A stretch of 64,000 nucleotides of DNA, from assembly GCF_009870125.1 (NCBI RefSeq), contig NC_046682.1, positions 1,364,001 through 1,428,000 on the forward strand, written 5' to 3'. Within the stretch, counting starts at the first letter, position 1. Each line of letters starts with the position of its first letter. The notes under the pieces were generated by a model. It made no database searches. It was not told the origin of the DNA and saw only the letters and a list, made by a program, of their open reading frames with translations. The DNA is from Drosophila pseudoobscura (taxonomy: Eukaryota > Arthropoda > Insecta > Diptera > Drosophilidae). A program made the translations under genes and the position numbers. Shown in pieces: positions 39,551-57,219 of the stretch.

Positions 39551-41749
39551 CTTATATCTAGCAATTTTCTTAATTTCACTAACAAATTCACTTAGTCCTT
39601 TGTCAAAGTACAGATGACACTATAAGCTTTGTTCAGAAGTACATACTGACTTATGTATAAAGATGCAGGCAAAAACGAACCTTTTGAAGAAATAGCTTCA
39701 TTTGAAATTGGAATTTTAAATTTCGCGCCGTCCTGTCCAACTACCAATTACCGGGATATATTTAAATTTAATACGTTCCAGCGATAAATATACCGATTCG
39801 AGTTAAAGCGAAATAGATGAAATAAAGACACAACTAGAAATCTATATATCTGTGTGCTGTTTTATTTGTAGCCTATTTTTTACAATTTGTAGCTTGTTCT
39901 AGCTTTCATTTTTGTGAAATCTAGCATTTTTGTACGCTCAAAATCTGGCAGCACTGCTTCTTTGTGCTGCTTTGCTCGACACGTCGCGCGTCGACGCGAC
40001 AGACACTGATGACGTGTCAGGTAAATCAAACGTGAAGGTGTGACCGTCCGTGGTGCTCCATTTTTCCCGTGCTGAATTTCAAATTTACAACAACGCGGGC
40101 GACGGCCAAGACATAACATTACAGAATTTTCGCTACGTTGGCAAAATCGATTTGATAGTATCAAAAGATTATTTTTATAAAATTTATTTATTACAAATGA
40201 ATAGCTATAGTAGTATTACAACTCTTAATTAATTAATTAATAATAGTATACGTTACGTTACGTAGATGTATCGTCTGTTTTTCGAACAGTGATATTGTCG
40301 TGTCATGACTAGGGCTGCAAAACGAAATTTCAAAACAAACAGTGAAAAAGCTCGCAAAATAAAATCAAATCAATAAATTTATTTTTATAAATAATTTAAT
40401 ATAATTCGAATTATATGTACTATAGATGCCTGGATGTACCTGGCTTAAAGCTAAGTTATATTCCATATTTCTCCGATTACTTGCAGCCCTAGCAAGAGCG
40501 AGCGAGAGCATTCGCCAATCGCAGTGACTTCTGATTTCAAACGCGTGTGTTAAAACGAATTAGCACTACACTTAACGTTTTTGTGTTAGTATTCGTCCAA
40601 AATCACGACGGCGACGCACAGTGTCATCAATACCAACTAATTTTGCAAATTTTTGGCTTCTGCCGCATTAACAATCTTTGAATTGTGTTTAAAAAAATAG
40701 TTTGCGGTTGAAAAGAATATGCATTTATACTAAAAGTATGTATTTCTTTACAAACAGTGGGGCTAATAGACGCCAGCATACATACATATTAACGCGCAGA
40801 CATAACCTAAATATGCATAACCCAAATGGTCATGAAAGAATATCTAGTAAATTTTTTGAGACTTGTGAATGTGTGTGTGTTTGTCTCGTTGCAGAATGTG
40901 TGTTGTTGTTGCTGTGCTCATGCATTGGAAAGTGATAGTGTGTAGTATGTATGTTTCACCTATAGGGTTGCCACACTTTAAATATTTTACATAATGACGT
41001 ACAAGTGTACTAATTTCCTTGCGGATAAGTTTACTCCAAATCTCTTAGCAGCCACCTGCCCATAAATACTGTAATGGCAAAGTATACATAATACTTGGGA
41101 ACGTACTACAGTGGAACTACATTATGTGCACCACTTGAAAATTTCAAAGGCTTGGCTTTCTGACCAGGTGGCAACATTGAAAGCAGTTTTTTCACTCTCT
41201 TGTTTCTTTTTCCGTCCGCGTTGAACGTGCCCTGCAAATTCGCATTCAGTTCACATCGAAATTGTAATTATATTTTTACTAGAACTTTTTTCCAATTGAA
41301 AGTATGTATACGCAACGTATACATATATGTATCTACGAAAGTTATTCAACTATTATTTGTGAAATGTGAACAGAAAATTTCAAACGCTTGAATATGTAAA
41401 TATGTATGTTTCACTACATACAAACACACTTTCTGAAATCGTCAGTGGCTTGGCATGATACATGCATAAATACACACACACACATGTGTACATATGTAGA
41501 GAAAATCAACTTTTCGTGCGTATGCGAAAAGAAATTATTGCAAATTTATTTATGTGCATGCATATGGCCGACATACGTATAGAAATATGTGATTTTGTGA
41601 AAATACAACTGCACAAAGGGCAAAAATAAAAGTCGAGATTTTAATGTGTAATGTTCGTTCTTGGATCTCCATTTTGTACAATATTCCAGTTTTCGTTGGT
41701 ATTTTTCATACACACCAAACACGCGAATATACATGCATGCACTCTCAGA

Positions 41750-41780
<31 letters not shown>

Positions 41781-42857
41781 CTATGTATGTTCTATGTGTA
41801 TTTGGGTAAGTGGTGTGTGTATATGGATACACAGTTTATAGAAAATTATTTTCTCAGTGACTATTATAACTGTTAAAATATATGCATTTACACATATATG
41901 TACATTATATTTATGTATTCTATATTATATACATGCATACGTGTGTGTCTTTACACAACTGCATACAATATACAATATATTGTTGTTTGTTTGCATTTGC
42001 ATAAAAAAGAGCAATATACATATGTGTGGTGTGCCGCGAGTGCAAAAGAAGGAAAGGTACAGAGTTAAAATAGGGTGATTGCGTCAATGACGACTGCTCG
42101 ATTCGACCAGAGTTGTCAATGTATGTTCCACATTTAGTTGTGTATGTCAAACATGCTTAAGTATGCGTTGTGTGGTTCACGTACCGATCTTATTTAATAC
42201 ATTTATTTTAGTTTTCAACACGATGTCCTGTCCTCTCCTTCTGTTCCTTAGCACCAAACCTCAAGAAATAAACAAAACCAATGGGATAATTAGTTCTCTT
42301 AATCAGAAATGTATCTAAAATATACGGCTGGTACATATGAGTTATACATATGTATGTATATGTTGGAATAAATTCAGCAATTCTTCGTTTCAAACATTAA
42401 ATATACACAAACCAAAAAAAACTGCATATAAAGATTTCAAGTGTTAGAAGATTCATATATGTACATATATTTGTTGAAAGTTATGAGAAGTGAAAAGTGA
42501 GAAAATTTATATAGAAACATTTGTTCTAGGCAAGCCCAATTGAATGCCGATATATGTACATGCTACTATATGAAGTGTTTATTAACATAATTATTTAATT
42601 ATTTTAACTTTTGGTTTTACTTTGTATTTTCTCCTAGTACACAGTGGTGGAAAGGCAACGAAACCAAACGGAAAAAATTGAATTACACCTTAATAAAATA
42701 TAACAAAGAGAACTCTAACTCCACTCCATAAAATACATACGAATTATAAACGATAGCGATTATTGCTTTTGATAATGACGTTGACGATCAAGTTGATGCT
42801 GCAATAGTTGGGAATGCAACATTTGGAGCTGAAGATCAGTTGGATCACTTGAACACA
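39551..42857. other. Gawky upstream region and probable 5' UTR introns
   Basis: Non-coding, with GC-rich islands at 39955-40110 and 40480-40660. A short inverted repeat CTAGGGCTGCAA pairs 40309-40320 with 40481-40492. TCAGTT at 41246-41251 (initiator-like), GTATGT at about 41300 (donor-like) and TTTTCTCCTAG at about 42637 (acceptor-like) suggest a spliced 5' UTR, but this is inference. Simple TA/CATA repeats occur at 41745-41790. Confidence 0.35.
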
Positions 42858-45800
42858 ATGCGCGAAGCGCTCTTTTCTCAGGATGGCTGGGGTTGTCAGC
42901 ATGTCAACCAGGATACAAACTGGGAGGTACCAAGTTCTCCGGAGCCAACCAACAAGGATGCATCCGGACCGCCTATGTGGAAGCCGAGCGTCAACAATGG
43001 CACAGATCTTTGGGAGTCGAACTTAAGAAACGGTGGCCAGCCGCCAGCTCAACAAATTCCGAAGCCCTCTTGGGGTCACACGCCATCCTCCAACCTAGGC
43101 GGTACGTGGGGAGAAGACGATGACGGGGCGGATAGTAGTAGTGTCTGGACTGGAGGCTCCGTTAACAACACTGGATCTGGTGCAGCCGTTGGTGTAAATC
43201 CAAGTGGAGTCAACGTAGGCCCCGCTGTTGTTCCCTCTGCTGGCCCTCAGTGGGGTCAGGGTGTTGTTGGAGTTGGCGTTGGACTAGGATCAACTGGTAA
43301 TAATAGTGGTTCTGGCACTAGTGGAACATTGCCTGTGGTAACACCAGGATGTAAGCTGAAAATTACAAAAGTCGCACTGTGCAACTAAATTCAAACATCC
43401 GAAAAGTGTCTAAGGAAATTGTTTTCAAAAGAGAGCCTTTTCATTGCCCTATTCAAAAAGCAGGCAGGCAGTAACTATTTTTTCCTGCTAAATATGTCTT
43501 ATAACAGCTGTTTTTCAGCTTAAATCATTTGATAGTGCTAAAAGTTTGACTAATTTCCACGACATCATCGAAATTTGAGAAGGTTATTCCCTAATTCAAT
43601 GCAATTTCGTCGACGTCTTGGCCATTTTTAGAATAGACTCCGGTGGATATTTGAATGCTTGTCAAGCAAAAACTTTGAAAACCAATATATGTACATATGT
43701 ATGTATATAGAGTTGGGTTCGTGTTGCACAGTGTTTTAAAAGTAGATGTATCTTAAAGAGTAATTGTTATAATGTTTTTATCGGTTCTCTCCTTGTGGGG
43801 TTGTTTTCCTTGTAGGTGGAAGCGGCTCAAGCAATATAACTGGAACAAGTGGAATTGGAGCTGGAGGTGGAAATAATGCCGGCAATACTGGCAACGGGTG
43901 GGGAGATCCTCGCGAAATACGGCCACTGGCCGGAGGCGGCGGAGGACCTATGGACATTCGAAATGTCGATCATCGCGACGCATTACGCGGTGGTGGCAGT
44001 GCTGGAGCTCCATCCGGGGATCCTCGTGACATTCGCATGATTGATCCGCGCGATCCTATTCGCGGGGATCCCCGTGGAATATCTGGCAGACTCAATGGCA
44101 CTTCAGAGATGTGGGGCCATCATCCACAGATGTCCCACAACCAACTACAGAACATGAACAAAATGGTTGGACAAGTTTCCGGCTCAAATGTTGGAGCATC
44201 ATCCGGTCCCGGAATTGGTCCCGGTGGTCCGGGTCCTGGTGGCGTTTCCGGTCCCGTATCAACAAATATTGCAACCCAGTGGGGACCGACACAAACGGTG
44301 GGAGTGGGCGGGGGCGGTACGAAGGACAAGATAAGTGGTTGGGAGGAACCATCGCCACCTCCACAGCGCCGCAATATTCCAAATTACGATGACGGGACGT
44401 CTCTGTGGGGCCAACAAACACGTGTTCCTGGCGGCGGGGGCGGCGGCGGTCACTGGAAAGACATGACCGACTCTATTAGCCGTAATCACTTGATTCGAGG
44501 ACAAAATCAATCTGTTGGTATCGGTATTGCAGGCGTTGGCGTTGGCAACACAAATGTTCCAGTTGGCGGCAATCCCAACAATCCCATGACCAGTGTAGTG
44601 GGACCTCAGACGCGTCTCTCATCCGTGAGTGGCGTGCAGCACAAGCCAGATGGAAGTACAATGTGGGTGCATTCGAACAACGTCAGCGGCAGAAACACAG
44701 TTCCGGGCGTGACAGCATGGGGAGATGACAGTCATAACGTTGGTGGTCCCGGCGGCGGGTCTGTATCTGGCAGTAACTGGGTTGATGACAAATCCAGCGC
44801 AGGACTCGCACAAAACTCATGGAGCGACACCTCGTCCGTCGGTGTTGGCTGGGGTAACAAGCAGAGTAAATTGCCATCAGCAAGTGGCTCATCAGGTTGG
44901 AGCACGTCGTCAAGTGTTGGCGTTGGTGTAGTGGACGGTGACCTCGGATCCGATTGGAACGCACACGGTGGCATTGTGGGCAAATCACAGCAGCAACAAC
45001 AGCAAAAGCTGGCTGGCCTCAATGTGGGAATGGTTAATGTGCTCAACACGGAAATGATAAAGCAAAGCAAGCAGTATCGTATTCTGGTCGAAAATGGATT
45101 TAAGAAAGAGGACGTGGAACGGGCTCTAGTAAGTGCCAATATGAACATCGAGGAAGCGGCTGACATGCTCCGGGCCAATTCGTCTTTGGCCATGGATGGC
45201 TGGCGTCGGCACGAGGAGAGTCTCGGCTCCTACTCCGATCACTCTAGCTCAACGAGCAGCGGTGGCTTTGCTGGTCGCTACCCAGTGGGCGCTGCGCAAC
45301 CTTCGATGTCATTCCCTCCTGTAAGTAATCAGGCGGTCGATGCCCTTCTAGATGGGCTCAATTATATTTTTTACATTCCTTTTTGTTTCCGACAGAATAA
45401 TCTTATGAATAGCATGGCCGGTGCTCCAGTGACAGGAAGTGGAAACAACAATCCCAACATGGCCGCCATGCAAGTGCAAAAGTATTTGAGTCAGGGCCCG
45501 CACGGCGTCACCGTTGGCCCTCAGGCCGTGGGCAATCCATCCGCGGTGTCGGTGGGATTCGGACAGAGTTCATCAAACGCAGCAGTGGCTGCAGCAGCCA
45601 GTGTCAATATTGCAGCTAACACAAATAATCAACCGTCTGGTCAGCAAATACGCATGCTGGGCCAGCAGATTCAATTGGCCATCCACAGTGGTTTCATATC
45701 CAGTCAAATATTGACTCAACCGCTCACACAAACTACCTTAAACCTGTTGAATCAACTCCTTAGCAATATAAAGGTAATTTTTTGGATGAGTTTTATTTGG

Positions 45801-48711
45801 GAAATTGCTTTCAATCGCTTTTTTACCTAACCATCTGACATTTTATTTACCTTTTGCAGCATCTCCAAGCAGCCCAGCAATCTCTGGCTAGAGGCGGCAA
45901 TGCGAATCCAATGGCAGTGAATGTTGCCATCGCTAAATACAAGCAACAAATTCAGAATCTACAAAACCAAATAAATGCACAACAAGCCGTTTATATAAAG
46001 CAGCAAAATCTACAACCGAATTCGCAGCAGCAACAGCAGCAGCAACAACAACAACAACAACAACAACCACAACAGCAACATCCAACAGCACACCTGAACA
46101 ACTCTGGCAATGACTATATGAGAAGTCACGATGCAATAAATAACCTGCAAGGCAACTTTTCTGAGCTCAATCTTAATAAGGTAAGGGGTTGACCATGATT
46201 ATATAATTAAGATGGTAAATATAACGTATTGATTAAATTACAGCCAAGTGGATACCAAGGCGCATCCAATCAGCAGTCCCGCTTAAATCAGTGGAAACTT
46301 CCAGTATTAGAAAAGGATATAAATGCTGATAGCACAGACTTTTCGCGGGCTCCAGGTGCGACTAAGCAAAATTTATCGAGCAATTCAAACAATATGGGCT
46401 CTTTGGGCCTGCAAAATGATGGGTAAGTAAATAAACATTGGAGAAAAGTGAACTTTTTATCATAAGTACCGGAAAGGATGTAGCATGAGTGACCAAAAAG
46501 CTGTTCTATGGCGGCGTTTTTCGTGACGCCCTAGACAAGGGGGTGCGCGGAGTTACAATTGTTTTTTTTTTTTTTACCTATGCGTCTGTCCACGGCCCAC
46601 TGACTTCTCGGCTTCGTATCTTTGTCAGTGCCGTGGGCATCTGAGTCCGTCCCAAAATCATAAAACAAATTCGCATCAGCGTCGATTTTATCAGGTAATT
46701 AAATAGTTTAGGGGTATAATAAATTCATTTAGATGTATGTAACAGCCAGAAGGAACCCCATTAAATATATATATGTAAATGTTTGATCAGCATCGGAAGA
46801 CGAGTCGAGATTGAATATACCATGCTCTAATAGCTAGAGCAACCTAAAATTTGAGTGCGGAATCCTGTGATATCGCACTGAAAAAGTGCATACAGGGGGC
46901 TCGCCACATAGTAAATCATAAGATTACATATCCATACATATATGTATTGACTGTCACTTTGCGACTCGGTTTTATTTTAATTATATGGTAAAATAGTGAA
47001 ATAAAACTTATTTTTCCTATCCTAGTACATGGTCAACTGGGCGTAATATTGGTGATGGTTGGCCGGACCCCTCATCTGATAACGAGAATAAAGACTGGTC
47101 AGTTGCGCAGCCAAGTACAGCAGCACCTGCTTACACCGACCTGGTGCAAGAGTTCGAGCCAGGCAAGCCGTGGAAGGTAAAACTGTACAACTATGCAAAG
47201 TCGAAACATATCCAAGCAGAAGTTTATTTTTAAGGGTTCTCAGATCAAAAGCATAGAAGACGATCCCAGCATAACTCCCGGCAGCGTTGCTAGATCTCCA
47301 TTGTCCATTAATCCGACGCCAAAAGATGCTGATATATTTGCCAATACTGGCAAAAACTCGCCGACTGATCTGCCGCCTTTAAGTTTGTCATCGTCAACGT
47401 GGAGTTTTAATCCTAATCAAAATTTTCCAAGGTAAATCCCAAAAATGATTATTGCGATTTATGCACAAATATTTCATATACATTGAAAAGTTGGTCGGAC
47501 AACAGTCAGCAGTGCGCTTCCACCTCTGAGCTGTGGACAAGCCCCCTAAATAAAGCATCGTCTCGAGGACCACCACCTGGATTGACTACTAATGCCAATA
47601 AGTCTGGCAACGGAGTAAGTGGCGTCACTTCAACATCATCAACGATCGCCGGCAGTGCCAATGGCTGGTTGCAGACGCGAAGTGGTGTCCCAACTACAAA
47701 TACAACTTGGACTGGAGGCAATACTTCATGGAGTTCTAGTTGGTTGCTTCTGAAAAATCTTACAGCTCAGGTATGTTCTAAAAAAGTTGTACAAAGATTC
47801 TTTATAAATTAAATATATATTATATTAACGAAAACACTACCTCGGAGCGTAAATACATATTTAGTATGTAACTAGACGTTGCCTAATATTAGTAAAAGCT
47901 GGGATAGTCCTTTATTTTGTGTTCGTTTTAATGCTCAAAGTTTTTAAATATTGTTTTTCTTTCTTCCCAGATTGACGGTCCTACCTTACGTACCCTGTGC
48001 ATGCAGCATGGCCCCCTTGTCAGCTTTCACCTATACTTAAATCAAGGAATTGCCTTATGTAAATATACAACGCGGGAAGAGGCGAGCAAGGCGCAAATGG
48101 CTTTGAATAACTGTGTTCTCGGCAACACAACAATTTTTGCTGAAACTCCGAGTGAGAATGAGGTACAGAATATCTTACAACATTTGCCGCAAGTCCCATC
48201 CTCAACCAACTCTGCTATTGGAAGTAGCGTCGGCAGTAGCGTTGGTACAGCACCTGCTACTAGCAGTTCGGTGTCCAGCCTATCTGGAAACAGTAGCAAC
48301 GGAAATGGCAACGGAAACGGTGGCGGCGGCGGCAGCGGCAATAGCAGCATCAGTGGCAGCAATCCAAGCACAAGTGTGGCAAATTCGAATCTACTTAGTA
48401 CAAGCGGTGGGGCGGTCCCCAATTCCGGTGGTGCTGGCAGCTCTGCAACGGCTCCAGTCGGCAGCAGTACGGTGAACAGCAATTCCGTGAATGGTTCTGC
48501 AGGTTCCGGAAATAGTGCTGGCTCTAAGAGTACCGCAAATAATATAACAATTAGTGGTGGCCAGTCCGGCGCATCTGGTTTAACCAATAGCAACAGCTCC
48601 ACGTGGCGTCAGACTACTCAAAACCAGCCATTGTCCGGGCAAAGGCCAACAGGCAGAGAAGCTGACTATGATTATATATCTCAATTTGTTTGTTCCATTG
48701 TTGATGATTAA
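42858..48711 (+). CDS. gw: Gawky / GW182, miRNA silencing effector
   Basis: Coding exons 42858-43350, 43816-45320, 45396-45773, 45860-46180, 46244-46422, 47026-47176, 47235-47431, 47491-47770 and 47971-48711, 1414 residues. GW182 binds Argonaute-1 and recruits CCR4-NOT and poly(A)-binding protein to repress mRNAs in P bodies. The N-terminal half is Gly/Trp-rich with many GW/WG pairs (Argonaute binding, e.g. DGWGCQHVNQDTNWEV). A UBA-like domain follows (about 579-622, YRILVENGFKKEDVERAL), then a poly-Gln run (about 848-870), a PPPGL motif in the silencing domain (about 1101), an RRM (about 1157-1230, SSWLLLKNLTAQIDGPTLRT) and a Ser/Gly/Asn-rich tail ending FVCSIVDD. The ATG gives MREALFSQDGWGC as in the fly protein. 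The same frame is open for 36 codons upstream without ATG. The 75-base intron 45321-45395 is in frame and stop-free. Confidence 0.97.
46024..46072 (+). repeat. CAG/CAA repeat encoding poly-Gln in gawky
   Basis: A run of CAG and CAA codons within exon 4 of gawky encodes 16 or so Gln, broken by one Pro. Its mixed codons suggest moderate stability. Length is likely to vary between species. Confidence 0.9.
46423..47025 (+). other. Gawky intron 5 with an old DINE-1 remnant
   Basis: The segment 46705-46900 (GGGGTATAATAAATTCATTT, CAGCCAGAAGGAA, GATCAGCATCGGAAGACGAG) is a diverged, minus-oriented DINE-1 terminus. Upstream, 46490-46660 holds a T run and an imperfect hairpin (CACGGCCCACTGAC against GTCAGTGCCGTGGG). 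Confidence 0.6.
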
Positions 48712-49138
48712 AAATCGATGACTATCGGTCATTAACCATCGACTATCGCATTCTGTGACTCAAGACACACACCCAAAAGCTTCAAATGATTCGATACTAA
48801 GTATGTATGGAAAGCAAGACCATGTTGTGAAGTATATAAAAAATGGATCGACTGATAGACGAATGGACTTAGATTTTTGTATGCCCGTAGATTTATTTTT
48901 CTTCATCGTTCATAGAGTTAAACTTGTATATTTAAGTTACAATTTAATTAAGGAAAAACCCGAAAAAAACATGCTGTCAAAAAAAAAAAATGAAATACTT
49001 GAATCGTTTGAGTAACAAACATGAGCATACCTTCCTATTTGAGTGCAAGTATTCAGAATCTTAAGCGCCAATTGCTTATAGTGGGAAATGAATTGGGGAA
49101 TTCTAAACCATATTTATACATTAAAATTCGTTTTATTC

Positions 49139-49181
<43 letters not shown>

Positions 49182-49216
49182 CAGACGAATTTTCTTAAGT
49201 CTACTTTAGATTTGAG

Positions 49217-49250
<34 letters not shown>

Positions 49251-51082
49251 TGTGTACATATGTTTTAAGTCTATGTCCCCTTGTGCTTGTCTAAATCGAT
49301 TATCCAATCATGAGTTTTTTGTATTTCAAAAAAGAAAAGAAAAAAATACCTGTGTTATATACATTATAGGAAGTTATAATCTTATTACGGTTTTGCTTTC
49401 ATTAAAGCATTCCCACCGAAATAATTCGGTTATACATTATTAGATCACAATAAAAATATCAATGAAGTTATTTAGAAAACTGCCTTTGAATATTGACCCA
49501 TACACAATTCGTGGCTATGAAATCTCCTCTCAATATTCTAATGTAACAAAAATTTTAATATTTTTGTTAGTATTAAGTGGATCGGTATTGGAGCTTCACT
49601 TATTGGATGTGGATAACCACTTAGGCTTTCATTCGGACACATTTCAATAGCAGCATTTGTTGGAGTACATACATACTTATATTGTGTACTCAATATACAA
49701 ATTGGGCAAACATTTTTGGTGATAAAATTCCAAAAGAATCAGATGTCTAGTGTTCGATAATTTTATCATTGTATCTATTTAGAAGAATTTGAGTTGTATT
49801 TTAAAATATAGCGTTGAGGTATTAATGAAGTCAGTTAATGTAAAAATGTGTACACAAATATTAAACTGTAATTATCGCATTCAATAGAACGAAATCCTCT
49901 TTCTACCTTCATAGACTTTTTATTGATGACTAAATATTTTTTTTTAATTTGTTAAAAGCAGGAAGAAAATATGTCACTGGGCAGTGACTCTCTGTTTTCC
50001 AAGGATAGATTGGGGAACATGTTCGTAAAAATAAGTAACAATTTCAGCATCCATATCTACGATGTCTATGTCCGTCAGTAATGAATCTGAATCTGTCTTG
50101 AATCCCTTCTACCTGATTCCCCGTATTTCAACACGTTATGTGCTTTTGAGACAAATATCCGGAGCAAAGCAGAGCAAACGTCTCAATTGTGTTAAATTAC
50201 AACTTGCGGTACCAAAGAACAGAGTTCAGTGTGTTGTAGAGGTAACTATGTATGTGTAAATATATGTATGTCTATGTGCTGGTAGGTTGGTAGTGGTATA
50301 TCATATATCATCACAGTTAGATTCTATTGTAGATGTTGAAAAAGTGAAAAATAAACAAATATTTAATAATAATAGCATTATTATTACCACATAAATATGT
50401 ATGTATGTGCAGCGTTCAACTGTTATCCGTGTACGAGTAGTTTTATCAAAGTCCTACAGCTAATAAATGATAAATATTTCTTTGTATTTTAATTAAATTC
50501 CTGTTACAGGTTAAATTCAATCCCAAAATAAATATGATATACTATCATATACAAACATACTTATGTAAGTTTTCACAAAACCCAAGTGAGAATACATACA
50601 TATGTACATATGTGAAACATTATGGGCACAAAACCCACAAATATGTAGTTAAGAAGATACTATACAGGCGAAAACTTATCACATAAATGAAAAAGCGTAC
50701 TAGAAATTGTTTAAAATAAGTATTTGAAAATAAATATTTTAAATTCGGCTCTCGATTCATTCAATAACTGACATCGAAGTGACAGTCGTGACAACTACTA
50801 AAAGTTTCAGTTTAGTTTCAGCCAGTTTTTATGCCCGGAATGCACAGCAGAGCACAACACATTAGTTCACTGTACTCGTATTGTTTAACGACATAGAAAT
50901 CGGTCAAAATCGATCAGCAATTGGTGGGGCGGCTAAGTAAACGTGGCTACTCGTTTTCCCTGCACTACAGAGTGCACTTATTCGGCTTCGTCAGAATAAA
51001 ATCAAAGAATCATAGAATGCATAAATTCATTTGAAATTTCGAGCTAGTCTTGTGTAAAACCGTCTCTGTCTGCGTGCTCAAA
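48712..51082. other. Gawky 3' UTR and intergenic region
   Basis: AT-rich, with TA runs at 49145-49180 and 49219-49250. AATAAA at 49449-49454 is a possible gawky poly(A) signal. A candidate exon at 50051-50242 is listed separately. Confidence 0.4.
50051..50242 (+). other. Candidate exon with coding character
   Basis: A TTTCAG lies just before 50051 and a GTAACT follows 50242. Between them an ORF from the ATG at 50062 reads MSMSVSNESESVLNPFYLIP and continues for about 60 codons in frame to the donor-like site. It could be a 5' exon of the glutamate receptor gene, an exon of an unknown gene, or chance. No domain is recognised. Confidence 0.2.
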
Positions 51083-55946
<4,864 letters not shown>

Positions 55947-57219
55947 TATTAACCTTTTAATTAAATGAATTACTACGAATGTAATTTATTTATTATATTT
56001 ACTAATACTAAAAAATTAACCTCGTTTTTATCATTATTATTATAACTACAATTTGCATAGTTTGATTGATAAATGCGAGACCAAAGCTTCATACCATTGC
56101 CAATTGTACGTCCCTATTATATTAATACCACAATGTTCCCCCAATTTACATGTACAACATGCACGAAATAAATTAAGGCAATACGATTGAGAACCACTTA
56201 CAAATACATGTAAGTACAATGTACATATACATTTGTGTATATTATATAGCTTACATATGTGGGCACATTGATCTGTAAATACCCTTACAGATCTGTAAGG
56301 GTATTAAAAGCTTCGGAAAGTAGCCATTCGTTCATTTTAACCCTGTAAAAAGAACTGCATTGTTTGTATGTTTATACATACATTACCATACATGTGTACA
56401 TATGTATTCTCCTATTGTAGATATATTTGGTTATTCATCAATTCACAGTGCGCATGATCTAGCTCATATTAAATGTGAGTATTAGGAACCAAAATAAAGT
56501 CTTGAACTCCAAACAACACGGTCTTAAAAGTGGAAATAAAAGTTGTTATCATTTGAAGAAATAAAAAATCAGAAAACCATTTGATCGTGTTGCTTACGCT
56601 GAACTACAGTCAAAGTTCCTGTAAATAAAAAAGTATAACAACTACGATATACATTCATACATTACATAGCAAGTCAATATATTAAGAAGCAATGGGAAAT
56701 AAGTGGTAAGAACATTGCTCTGCTACTGTGATACAAGTTTTTTCTGGACATTTCCTTTTCTATTACAAAAGAATATAACTTTCAGCCGTATCCGTATCCT
56801 CTATGTACTATATGTACATATATATATATGTACGCATGCACATGTATACTTCTACTTATGTATGTATTCGCTGAATATATTTAAATTTTGACCAGCTGTT
56901 TGAAGAATATACAACGTATATAAATAAAAAGTCATGACCGAATATCAGCCGAATCGATAAAGCCGTGACCGCCTTCTGGCCGTCAGAGCATCTGTCCACC
57001 TGTCTGTGTTTATGAAAACTAGACGTAAATTTTGAAGCTTCAATTTGTACAGACAATTATTTTTACTGCAAGATGTATTAATATATATTCATCAGTCGGA
57101 ACCGAATCACACCCTGTATCATATAGTTGCCAAAGTACGATCGGTTGGAAAACAGCTGAGAAGTTGTGCATTTCCATAATGCAATGAAAATTAAACTAAT
57201 TATTTTTGTCTTTTTCTAG
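55947..57219. other. Intergenic, with a 28-bp perfect palindrome
   Basis: AT-rich DNA. Bases 56278-56305 form a perfect palindrome (AATACCCTTACAGA and its inverse). The ORF at 56703-56891 is Tyr/Ile/Cys-rich repeat-like translation and is not called. Confidence 0.5.
56167..56172 (+). terminator. Poly(A) signal candidate for the glutamate receptor gene
   Basis: AATAAA 220 bases after the stop codon. Confidence 0.4.

Noticed and set aside
39263..39591. Minus-strand ORFs of 88 and 105 codons
   Set aside because: They overlap each other in different frames within the inverted-repeat block and show no domain.
44092..45193. Long minus-strand ORFs opposite gawky
   Set aside because: They are shadows of the GC-rich Gly/Ser/Asn coding sequence; no splice signals or domains.
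48042..48602. 186-codon minus-strand ORF, Leu/Pro-rich
   Set aside because: Complement of the Ser/Gly/Asn-rich tail of gawky, so Leu/Pro-rich by composition.
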